DNA of 64,000 nt from Prostheceraeus crozeri (Eukaryota > Platyhelminthes > Polycladida > Euryleptidae). The notes under the pieces are model-generated. The model did no database searches. It was not told the DNA's origin and worked only from the letters and a program-made list of their open reading frames with translations. Both the position numbers and the translations under genes were made by a program. Each line of letters begins with the position of its first letter. Position 1 is the first letter of the stretch. Location: contig CAJQUW010011309.1 of assembly GCA_907163375.1 (NCBI GenBank), positions 124,001 to 188,000 of the forward strand. The letters run 5' to 3'. This document shows positions 1-10,183 of the stretch, one piece after another.

Positions 1-2336
1 ACCACCACGCAGATCGACGTTTCCTGAAGTCTATAGGAGTGTGTGATTTTGTCATATTCTTTACATTCTTGTAAATTTCCACAAAGGTACCAAATGTCTG
101 AAACCTTAATAATATGAACCAGTGACATGAATATCGGACTTCCATCTTCAAGGCATGATAAAACGATAAAATCACCAACATCATAAATAAAATGTTTCAC
201 AGTCAGGCTCTGAACTTTCCAAATTTCCTTCATATCTTCATACGTCGCAACTTTTTTAATTTCATGCTGAAAGTCAGGTGAGAAGGAGCTCAATGGGACA
301 AATATGCCAACAGTGTTTTGTTTTTCACCATCCTTAAGACAATTGATGGAATTGAGGTCGTAGCATTGGCGCATTTGATGTCTTTTGGACAAGGTGTATG
401 TGATGTTTTTGAAATTTGATACCACATTACACAACTGTTTAAAGTATCTGTGCTTTGACTCAAACCTCATACACCATAAATGCTTTAAAGGACCAAACAT
501 CTTTATGAGTCTTGGGTAGTGAAGCATAAAGTGCATCTTGGGTATAAATTCTTTCGGCCATAATCGAACAAAGCTCTTCAAAAAATCGTTTATCAGATAT
601 GCCAAGTATTCAACCCATTCAGTTAGTATTGTAGGGGCAAATAATATGTCAGTGATATCTCGCAGAATGAGAAAAACTTCCCAAAAGGCAAGAATTTTTC
701 TTTGAAACTGTCTGACGTAGTCAAATAGCATCAGAGGCAAGCATCTAAATAAACACCATTGCTCACACGCTCTACCGGATATGTGCCCTCTTTCAGACAA
801 TGATGCTTTGTTTAAAGGTTGAGGCGCATTCTTCTTGTCCTTATTTCCAAACTTGAAATTTTCTAAAACAGTATTCAACTGTGCCATTGATAGGATTCCC
901 TCATTAAGCAAAGCTTGTAACACCAGTTTCATTGCAACCGGGATAACCCCTTCAAGGATGTCATGATGAATATCAGGAGGAAAAGTTTCAATGACTCTCA
1001 CGTATGGCAAGCGACTCAGGGGACATGGTTGATTGATTCCAAAAATTGCTCGATTCCTCGGGTATTTGTTAACAGCCTCTACGTGTTTTTTGTAATTCAC
1101 GTTTGTGCGCATGGTGCAATCATATTCTGACGTTTTAGATCGCATTGTTGAATAATGAGTCAAACAAAATCGGCAAAATCTTCCGGAACTAAAGCAACAT
1201 CTGAAACCTCCCAAAGCGTGAGCACCCAAATTATCTGCGGATACTGTGGCAAGACAGACTTTAAGTCGTTGTTTCACATTTCCAAATTCCATCAGCATTC
1301 CATCTCGTTCTAAAATCACCAATTCATCAAGAAGAGGCTTAAATATCTCATCATATGAAGTTGCTTTCAAGACGCACGAACGCACCAGTGCTATCAGATG
1401 TATTTGTGACAGTTGGGATCTGAATCGAGGATGCAAATTTCCAATGGTGAAATAGATTCCTGTAATTTTTTGTTTACCTCGCTTAGACCCAAGGGGGTTA
1501 ACAGTTTCAAATTCGTCAATGTACAAGTGGAGGTATATACATCCTGGATGCTTTGATAATACAGGATGATTTTTGAATATCTGTCCATCATGAAAATCAT
1601 TTAAAACATTTTCCGATTGCTTTTCTAATTTTTCATTCAAGTATCTTCCAACTTCATATGCAACATCTTGGTTTGTTAAAATGAACTTGATATTTTCTTC
1701 GATACTGACATAATGAAATCTGTATGGAAAACCATTTCTATCAATTCTTATTTCTTTAGGAGGTATCATTGAGAGATCATTCTTGCAAAATTTTAGCAGC
1801 TGATGTTCAGTAAGAAGTTGTGAAAATAATCTTCCCGACAGGTTGTCATCTAATATTTGTTGCAGCTCAGCATGTTCAGACTGGTTCATGCAAACTCGTA
1901 TGATGTTGTTATATTCTGATAAAAATGAACCGAATAATTCTTGAAGATCATGTGCGAGCTCATTTTGAACGATGGCCGGAATTGCATGCGTTTCTCGCAA
2001 TTTCAAAAACATAAGACCGATCGACTTCTTTATGTCCCTCATGCTACTCAAAAATAATGAGCTTGCATGAAGTTCTTCAACATAGTGGTCTTCGTTTGAT
2101 GTTTCAGGGCAATTATCCTCAACAACTGTTGTCATATTTTCTTTCCAATCGCCATGATTTCTGGAAACATGTTTCCGAAAACTAGCGATTCTGGAAAAAG
2201 TTCTACCACAAGAGTCAAAGCAGCACGAAATGTTGAAATTCTTATCTTGACTGTGGTATACGTAGTAATGTCTGTACAACTTAATAAGGTTCTCGGTTGA
2301 TGAAGGACACATACTGCAGTGAAAAGTGTTCTTCAT
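1..2336 (-). CDS. Large C2H2-finger protein, repetitive transposon-associated type (partial, 3' end off the left edge)
   Basis: One uninterrupted frame runs from an ATG at 2334-2336 to the left edge, 778 codons with no stop, so the C-terminus is missing. Residues about 7-25 form a degenerate finger (CSMC then paired His). Residues about 37-60 form a clear C2H2 finger (CCFDSCGRTF followed by H-x4-H). Further on are a DNLGAHALGGF block and a CRFC pair that could bind zinc. Proteins of this shape, with fingers followed by a long conserved body without a named domain, are abundant in repetitive copies in fish, cnidarian and other animal genomes; that comparison is from memory. I infer a mobile-element or domesticated protein, exact class unknown. 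The unbroken frame argues for a recent copy. Confidence 0.72.
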   Translation of the reverse strand, partial: MKNTFHCSMCPSSTENLIKLYRHYYVYHSQDKNFNISCCFDSCGRTFSRIASFRKHVSRNHGDWKENMTTVVEDNCPETSNEDHYVEELHASSLFLSSMRDIKKSIGLMFLKLRETHAIPAIVQNELAHDLQELFGSFLSEYNNIIRVCMNQSEHAELQQILDDNLSGRLFSQLLTEHQLLKFCKNDLSMIPPKEIRIDRNGFPYRFHYVSIEENIKFILTNQDVAYEVGRYLNEKLEKQSENVLNDFHDGQIFKNHPVLSKHPGCIYLHLYIDEFETVNPLGSKRGKQKITGIYFTIGNLHPRFRSQLSQIHLIALVRSCVLKATSYDEIFKPLLDELVILERDGMLMEFGNVKQRLKVCLATVSADNLGAHALGGFRCCFSSGRFCRFCLTHYSTMRSKTSEYDCTMRTNVNYKKHVEAVNKYPRNRAIFGINQPCPLSRLPYVRVIETFPPDIHHDILEGVIPVAMKLVLQALLNEGILSMAQLNTVLENFKFGNKDKKNAPQPLNKASLSERGHISGRACEQWCLFRCLPLMLFDYVRQFQRKILAFWEVFLILRDITDILFAPTILTEWVEYLAYLINDFLKSFVRLWPKEFIPKMHFMLHYPRLIKMFGPLKHLWCMRFESKHRYFKQLCNVVSNFKNITYTLSKRHQMRQCYDLNSINCLKDGEKQNTVGIFVPLSSFSPDFQHEIKKVATYEDMKEIWKVQSLTVKHFIYDVGDFIVLSCLEDGSPIFMSLVHIIKVSDIWYLCGNLQECKEYDKITHSYRLQETSICVV

Positions 2337-4342
2337 TATCAAAATAAGAGATTGATCCTAAACAATTGAAAGCTAATGTAAAAAAATGGTGAATCTAAAA
2401 TAAATCACTAGTGATGAGACTTGCTAATTTTCTACTCTTTGATCTGAAGTTTAGCAATCAATTCTGACCTTTAAACTTAGCAATATACTGTGAGAGTTGG
2501 ATACTTGTCAACCACTGGCAAACCCGATCGCAATTCCACGACGTAGGATCCTGAAGAAAAAATAGAACGGTTTAAATATCCAGTCCCTTCTTTTATAGGA
2601 ATTTTTCAGTAAGGCTATTCTCAAATAATGGAATGTTTAATCGCAATATTTCATAGATCCTTTCTTGAAAGGCGATTGAAGCACAGATCAACCGACATTA
2701 AATAGAACATGACATAAAACATCGGATTCAGGTCTGTGTTTTTTCATGTCAATATTATTCAGTAAATCCATAAATTACCAAACCTTTATACAGTCTAATT
2801 ATCTAGTCTATTCGTTACACATTCCATGCTAATTTCCTCTCTTGCAAAATTGATGCTATGTTCAATTGCTTGTAGGGACATTAGATTATGTGGTGTTCCA
2901 AGACAAAGCCACGTATTTGAATATAGGTGAATTTGCCTTATTCTACAGAAATTACATATCCGTGTAAGGTCCACATGTTTATTTTCATCCGCCAACTTTG
3001 TAGAGCAATTGTGATGCATGTATTATCATGAATGAGTATATCTGTAATACCATAGTCTAGCATAGTCTGCCATATTATGTATCACAGTCTTGAGGGGTAC
3101 CGGTTTATCAAAATTTTAACACTTTAGCAAACCTATAACTCCCTCCAATGGGTTATGAGGATCAATCATGCAAAAAATAGGAACGAAAATCACAAATCTC
3201 TCTGACCAAACGATCAACTGTTATAATTTTCTTTAACCCATAGGGTGGACTATAGTCTACAATTAATTCATTTGCGTCCAAAGAGCTCTATACCCCTTCT
3301 ACTTCTTTTTGGTGCTTTAGAATATATTTAACTAAAAACTCAGATTCAGAACAAGCTTCTTGGCATGCAGATCCTCTTATTTGTCTCCTTTAACCCAACC
3401 TACCGACTTCGATGTTTAGATGCCGAAAGATTGAAACTACTAATTTATGTACAAAGAAAGATTCCTTTGATGAATTAAGTGTCAAGGATAATGGCAGAAA
3501 TCAATTACAGTGATTCGGTTCAATAGTCAACAGATCGATAACAGTACTTCCTAGCTCTTTCTAAACATATGTGTAGATTCATAACAGATTGATTGTGTAC
3601 GAATGTGTATCTAAAAGCGTTCTAGAAACGTGTTCACCTTTGGAAAACAAGCAAACAATAAAATTTCAATACTATCAAAATTTTAAAATCAATTTTTCTC
3701 GACATTGGAGAAACAAGAAGAAGAAAATGTTACGGTCATCATTATCATCCGTACGATGATGATCACTATCAGCATATCATTATCACTAGACCAGTTATCA
3801 TTACGAGCAAACTAAGGATTCTTTTTCTTTTTCTTCTCAGCTTGATATTAGGAATATGGTACGCCTATACCCAAGGCCTATTTTCATTTATCTACATATT
3901 CATAAAAATCATAGATACATTCTCAAAGAACATTCAACAAAATATAGTCATTTCATTTATCTGTAAAGGTCCATCTTATCTGAAATATGTCAAAGTTTCA
4001 AGAAATTAATTCATAATGTCATCAGATGTAAGTAGACCCGGGCAAATGTCGACAAATACTCAGTAGAATTTCATTTTGTCACGTTTTTTTGAGATTCCTA
4101 AATTGTCACATTTTGTCACATCGGACCATCCCTGTTATAAGTCATGCATTATAATAGATAATCCATGGATTTCTTCGGTCTCTATTTGTGATAATAACCT
4201 CGAGCCTTCGGCTCTCGGTAACGACCTCAAATCTGTGTATTATCTATTACATTCAGATAAAACTTAGTTTGTCTATGAATCAAAATACAAAAATTGCTTT
4301 CCAATCTATTTTGCATCCAGTCAATTCTAAAATCCTTTTAAT
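2337..4342. other. AT-rich non-coding DNA, nothing recognised
   Basis: No long frame or RNA gene seen. A stretch near 3735-3800 is rich in ATCATTATC/GATGATGAT runs that could fold, but no element boundaries are visible. Confidence 0.5.
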
Positions 4343-4590
4343 AAGTCCTAAAATCATTAAACATTCAAAGTTCTGATGCTTTTCATTTCATAAGTCCTAA
4401 AATCAATAAACATTCAAAGTTCTGATGCTTTTCATTTCATAAGTCCTAAAATCATTAAACATTCAAAGTTCTGATGCTTTTCATTTCATAAGTCCTAAAA
4501 TCATTAAACATTCAAAGTTCTGATCCTTCTCATTTCATAAGTCCTAAAATTATTCAAACATATTAAACATTCAATGTTCTGACCACATCA
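4343..4590. repeat. Tandem repeat, 49-bp unit, about 4.5 copies
   Basis: Units begin with AAGTCCTAAAATCATTAAAC and start at 4343, 4392, 4441, 4490 and 4539. The first four are nearly identical and the last is degenerate. There are no unique spacers, so it is a minisatellite and not a CRISPR-like array. Confidence 0.9.
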
Positions 4591-6654
4591 TTAGTCCTAA
4601 AATCGCTAATAATTGTTATAATTCTAATAATCTTAAAGAACATTTTCGTTTCATATAAAATTCTTATATTAAAAACATGCACACAGGAGGAGCCATTAGA
4701 AATTGAAAATCTTGGCATCGCTAAAATGCTCTATTTCTGTAATCATGGAGCATTTAGTTACTTATGGGCCTATGATATCATAAGCCTAGATAGCAAATAC
4801 GTCATACTATTCATTAAAACTGACGGCTCAATAATGCTCATTCTTAGCTCTTAGAACCGATTTGTAACAGTAATCATTAAACATAAGAGTTCTAATTCTT
4901 TGATATAATTCAATATCTAATACTAAATTCTACACACTATGGCTATACATGTATGTGTTCAAAAAAAAAATAAAAATGACCTTCGGTGTCGGACAAATGC
5001 ATACTTTTAATTCAAAGTTAGTTATACACTTAAACTTAAGTTTGTTACTCAATGGTTATTCACAGTGTTGTCGTGCACTGGTTATGGATATTTGAGTCTC
5101 CACCCCACCCAGCACCCACGGCAACCGTGGCTACTCAATCATGCTCATTTAGAAATCCATAAATCTTTAGCAATACTCAACAAAACCCATGAATGTGAAA
5201 TGTTGAATGCCTATAAGTTATTATTGTAACTTTTACTACTCTATTTATGTACCTAATAAGAAAACAATAGTTCTCATCCTTCATTCATGATTAAATATTC
5301 AATGATTCTCAAATCAGCTAATATTCCATAAATTCATAGGGTTCAAACAATTACATCTATACTTGATTATGTTAATTATGGTGGTAGATCACAAAGGAAT
5401 TATAATATCAAATCAATTATGTGTTAAGATATTTAAAATCACTATAATACTCTTCTGCAAAATGGTGATATCACTGTACGACGATTGAAAATATAGAAGC
5501 ACTTTAATAATCCGTAAATAATCACAGGTGCATGTAGCGAAGACCAGCAATGAATGAAAGTAAAAGTGAAAATGAAACTTACCTCTCGTGCGTCAGTAGG
5601 AAGGCAGACGTCATTACCAAGTAGATCCGGGAAACATTTCAATGAAGGAAGGTAGTCGAATGAATTGCAATTGATTTGAACTTTATAAGTAATTAGATTA
5701 GTTTGTACATTTTTAGATGTAAAAACTAATCTCAATTGAGGTATTTCAAATAAAAAATTGTGATGACGTCAAACAGTATTCCCCTTGAAAACTGGGAAAA
5801 AGTTTACCAAAGGTCCTCAACTCTGAAGAAAGTTCAACAGAGCACATGTATTCCTAAAAACTAGCAAATCTGTGCATCAGGCGATGCTACTTCCCAAGCT
5901 GAGTCAATGCCTTTACATGGCAACTTCCGCACTGCATGTTACTCTCATCGTTTTTACTCACGTCGACCTAAGAATTTGACCTTTGATGTTAGTAGAAGCT
6001 GTGTGATGCCGATTCATTGTTCAGTAGTCTTATCTCGCATCATATCTCAGTTTCTGTTGGTTTCCTACTTGATGTACGTAGGAGATGTATGGAATATAAT
6101 TAATTAGCATAAAAATGCCTCCTAGGCTAGGCCCAACTGCTTTTAATCAGACAGAGATGTGGTACTGTAATAAGATGTCTATGCTATTCATTACTTTCTT
6201 GAAGTGTTGAACTTGGCGGGTCTAAATAAAGTGATATTAATTCTTGTTATATACAGCGATTAATCAGATCTTGTTCACAGATGACGTCTGAAATCCCATT
6301 CCCAAAAATGATCAGTATGCTCATATGCAAGTAACTAAGTATGATGCTGTTGGTTTCGATTGTCCATGTCAATGAAATATCATAAATATAATTTCAAGTC
6401 AATGAAGTTACATAACTGCAGGCTAAAATCGATGTTCTATACTTCTTTTAGATTATTGCAACAGTCGCCGGTCCGGTTGCATCGGTTACACCTCTATTAC
6501 TAGATTTAGAAGTGTGATCAGTTACCGATCCGATCCGGTATACAAAATTTAGGACTGTTCACCTTTATGAATTCAGTAAAATCACTTTTCATACATTCCA
6601 ACATTTCATTGAAAAAATATCAATTAGAAGACAATCTCGAAAACCGATTGTCTT
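4591..6654. other. AT-rich non-coding DNA, nothing recognised
   Basis: Short frames only, none with recognisable protein features. I see no RNA gene or element ends. Confidence 0.45.
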
Positions 6655-6925
6655 TGCAAAAACCAAATTTGGTTTTCCAGGAAACCAATTTGGTATTCCA
6701 CAAATCAGTTTAGTTTTCTAGAAAACCAATTGGTCTTCCAGAAAACCGTTTGGTTTTCCAGGAAACCACATGGATTTCCAGAAAACCAATTTGGTTTTCC
6801 AGGAAACCTTTTGGTTTTCCAGGAAACCACATGTATTTCCAGAAAACCAATTTGGTTTCCCAGGAAACCTTTTGGTTTTCCAGGAAACCACACGGATTTC
6901 CAGAAAACCAATCAAAAACCATTTT
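6655..6925. repeat. Palindromic minisatellite built on GGTTTTCCAGGAAACC
   Basis: The region consists of units of about 21 bp alternating TTTGGTTTTCCAGG and AAACCAATTTGG. Each junction is its own reverse complement, so all six frames stay open and several spurious overlapping frames appear on both strands. The array could form extended hairpins. Confidence 0.85.
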
Positions 6926-7099
6926 TTTTTAGAGTGTATAGCACCATTATTCATCAACAATAATGTAACTGCTACATGTGATTAACTGGACTTCATGTTC
7001 CATAGCTTCCTGACTTCGTTGCGGTGGTGTTGGCAGCACTCCTGATTGCTTTCAGCTAGAAATCTATCTCTTACCGGTTGAAAACAATACAAAGCACAA

Positions 7100-8050
7100 A
7101 TGAACAATAACGAGATCGCATTCACAAAAGGCAAAGTGTCAGCCTTGCTAGAACTAGGCTTTTCTTTGCGAGCTACAAGCAAGCGACTAAATGTCCCTTA
7201 CACAAATGTGCATCGATGGCATAATGATGATTTTCGACTCTGTCGTAAAGAGGGCTCTGGCCGTCCACGCAAAACATCCAAACGTAGAGACCGCCTAATT
7301 TTGAGATTTGTTAAAGTTGATCCAGGTCTCTCGTTAACTGAGATAGCTGCACTAGACTCGTCTATTTCTAAGTCCACTATTCGTAGAAGACTCATTGAGT
7401 CGAATTTCAAGAGCTGTAAGAGGCCCTCTCAGATCGAATTATCAGATCAGCATACAAAAAGACGTCTCAGATGGGCAATGAGTCATTGTCACTGGCGAAA
7501 TCAATGGGATCGGGTTGTCTGGTCTGATGAGGCATCAGTCCGTCTGAAGGATAGTGATGGTCGATTGAGATTATGGATAAAATCTGATCAGGAAATTCCG
7601 AGACATTTACACCGTCCCCGGGTACAAGGTGGTGCGACTCTACTGATTTGGGCTGGCATTTGGACCAATGGCCGTTCTGAACTTCACATACAGCAAGGAA
7701 CCATGAATTCTGAACGCTATGTGAATGTTTTACGAATGAACATTGGCCAAATGACAGATCAACTTGGTGATCCATCGACTTGGTTATTTATGGATGATAA
7801 TGCTACGTGTCACAGGAGTAGTAGAGTCAACTTATGCAAGTCTCAATTAGGGCTTAGGACATTATCTTGGCCAGCTCGCTCTCCTGATCTGAATCCCATA
7901 GACAATGTATGGAGTATTCCAAAACGTAACGTTCGTCGTTCACTGCTATCTACAGATGGCGTATCACAACTTACGTCACTGGTAATGTCATTGACAATAA
8001 AGGTAGGGCCACAAAATGTTAGCTTCTTAAGAACCGTTACTGTATCATAG
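7100..8050 (+). CDS. Tc1/mariner-superfamily transposase
   Basis: A 316-residue protein with an N-terminal helix-turn-helix (residues about 10-45, LLELGFSLRATSKRL), a GRPRKTSKRRDR basic hinge and a second helical DNA-binding part. The catalytic DDE-type core follows: VVWSDEAS (first Asp), FMDDNATCH (second Asp) and SPDLNPIDNVW. The third acidic residue is Asp where Tc1 elements normally have Glu, with 34 residues between, giving a DD34D triad in a Tc1-like context. The length is close to a normal Tc1 transposase (about 340) but the last residues lose similarity, so the C-terminus may be frameshifted. It would cut and paste its own element at TA sites. Confidence 0.85.
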   Translation: MNNNEIAFTKGKVSALLELGFSLRATSKRLNVPYTNVHRWHNDDFRLCRKEGSGRPRKTSKRRDRLILRFVKVDPGLSLTEIAALDSSISKSTIRRRLIESNFKSCKRPSQIELSDQHTKRRLRWAMSHCHWRNQWDRVVWSDEASVRLKDSDGRLRLWIKSDQEIPRHLHRPRVQGGATLLIWAGIWTNGRSELHIQQGTMNSERYVNVLRMNIGQMTDQLGDPSTWLFMDDNATCHRSSRVNLCKSQLGLRTLSWPARSPDLNPIDNVWSIPKRNVRRSLLSTDGVSQLTSLVMSLTIKVGPQNVSFLRTVTVS

Positions 8051-8160
8051 CTTATCAGATTATATAAGGACATTTAAATATATTAGGGACATGAAATAAC
8101 ATGAAAAATGCTTTCTGTATCATACTTATGTTTTATTTAGTCAAATTTTAGGATGATCCA

Positions 8161-8180
8161 CTTTTTATGAAACGGACTGT
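8161..8180. repeat. Probable 3' terminal inverted repeat of the Tc1-like element
   Basis: Read on the minus strand this begins CAGTCCGTTTCATAAAAAG, a typical Tc1-like terminus, 110 bp after the transposase stop. I could not find the matching end upstream of 7100; the palindromic minisatellite occupies much of that flank. Confidence 0.5.
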
Positions 8181-8185
8181 AAGTA

Positions 8186-9544
8186 TATATGTTTCAAAAT
8201 GAATATTGACAACTCAATTGTACAATTGTGTATGTGTCAAACAGATCAAAATTACTCGCATTTCAAATGCAATATAAACTCTATAAAAACTCCATAAATG
8301 TACATAAAGAATTAGAAACTGTGACCAGAAACATGTGGCACTGCCCACAATCACTCATCAATGTCTTCATTATTCCGATTATAAAAGTAATTCATTGACA
8401 CGATTTTCTCAATGTTTTCCAATGTTATTCCATGTAGATGAGTTAATCAAGTTTTTGTCATCTTGACAATATTTAGGTGATTTAGGTATTTTTGCAAAAT
8501 ATCCGGAATTTCGGTACAAAATTAATTTTAGGTGATTCTCCTAAATTGTCGCTGTCTAATAATAATGACATCGGCAAATAATCCTCAAGCATGTCAGCGA
8601 CTTCCTTACATTCAATATTTGGGAGCACTTGTCACTTTCAATAGAGTCTAGTAAACGTCATATACTCATGTTGAACATGAACATAGATAAGTTTTGAATA
8701 TTCATCTGCTGAGGAATCGATCATAAATTCATGTGTTCCAGTAGGTTTATATTCATATTGTGACAGTTGTGCATGCAAATAGCATATCTGCAATCGAGAT
8801 ATAAATGGTGGACGTCCAACAATAAGAGTAAACTATATTTGGAAAATAGAACTCGGACATGAGCAGTTTATATATTCTATACAGTGTGTTAATCACTTTC
8901 TTTAAAGGCCTTAGTAAGCCGAATCTGTATGAATTTACTCTGCGAAAGAACACACTGCGTGAAGTCTTAGATTTTCTTTCTTTTATCGAATGAGGCACAA
9001 TGAATTTTTAGAAAATGGAGAATCTGCATAAATGTAAGTAGTTGTTCTCAAATAACCTGGCGATCCATATATTTATCTAATCCCAATACAAAGTGACAGT
9101 TGAATTTTAGAAAAATGAGCTTACATATACATTGATCTTTTGGATTTACATCAACAAGAAGATTTTATACGAACATACGAAAATAATGAAATAACAGTTT
9201 GACTCATGTTCATATCTTCACAGAGTACCATTCCCTATAGGATAATAGTTACTGTGATAATTTCAATTTCACCAAAGCCTATCATAACCATCGCTTATAA
9301 AACGCAATCATAAAATCTGGTCACACACGTCTTCGTTGACATAGTTGACTGGTTTGAGAGTCAGGCGATGCATTTCACGGGCAAGTAAAGAGTATCTGAC
9401 TCGAATAATTTTATTGGTCAAAAGTAAAAAGCAATTAAGCTACACTTCTCACAGCGTGACGGGCCTTCGGCGTCCAGCGCCTTCTTGCGGTCGATAGTCA
9501 AATAGCAGTCTGCAAACTCGGTGTGAAGATTTATAAAGAAGTAA
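8186..9544. other. Non-coding host DNA, nothing recognised
   Basis: No convincing gene, RNA or repeat boundaries between the Tc1-like element and the following MITE. Confidence 0.45.
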
Positions 9545-10183
9545 GGTACTTATGGGTTATATCCCCATGTTTTCAAATTTGTCTAAAATCTGCAAAAATG
9601 AATCAATCGTCACCAATCTTCAGGTAAACGTACTTAAGCATATTTTCTATCCACATACAAAATTTTATGCAGATCAGACAAGTACTTTTTGCATGAGAGA
9701 CGATCACGTGAAGTGTAACGAAGTCTGCAGCTTGATCTGACTTCGTCTGCTCGACGCATTATGTGCGACGACTCGTGTGTGCATTGTTTCTCTTTCCCTC
9801 TTCGTCTCATCCACTGTTATTTGAAATCTTCCAACGACCACTGCCCCACCACACCTTTTTTAAATTAAAAATGTTAATGTAGGGATGTGGCCTGGTCATC
9901 ATCACTTCAGGAGTTGTCGGAAAATGACTTTATTGACCTCAAGTGCTTTCTGCGCTCCGACGGTGGGGTCAAAAGAAGTCAGATCAAGCTGCCGGCATCG
10001 CTGCGCTTCAAGTTATCGCGCTCCTAATTCAAAAAGTAATTGTCCTCTTTGCCTAAATGATTGTATGTGGGTAGAGAATAACCTCACTTACTTGCGCTCA
10101 AAGTTTTGTGGCGATTGATTAATTTCTACGGATTTTACACAAATTTGAAAACCGGGGGCGTGGGGAGATAACCCATAAGTACC
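9545..10183. mobile_element. MITE-like element with 23-bp imperfect terminal inverted repeats
   Basis: The left end reads GGTACTTATGGGTTAT and the right end is its reverse complement. The match runs about 23 bp with one mismatch and then continues imperfectly around a shared AAATTTG block. The 639-bp body has no transposase frame. Target duplication is not clear: AGAAGT occurs on both flanks but not flush with both ends. Confidence 0.6.

Noticed and set aside
4343-4590. CRISPR-like array
   Set aside because: Units are contiguous with no spacers, and the context is eukaryotic.
6705-6985. Several overlapping open frames on both strands in the palindromic repeat
   Set aside because: They are translations of a simple self-complementary minisatellite and have no protein character beyond the repeat.
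9885-10118. 77-codon plus-strand frame inside the MITE as a transposase remnant
   Set aside because: No similarity to a transposase motif that I can see; probably chance within the element.
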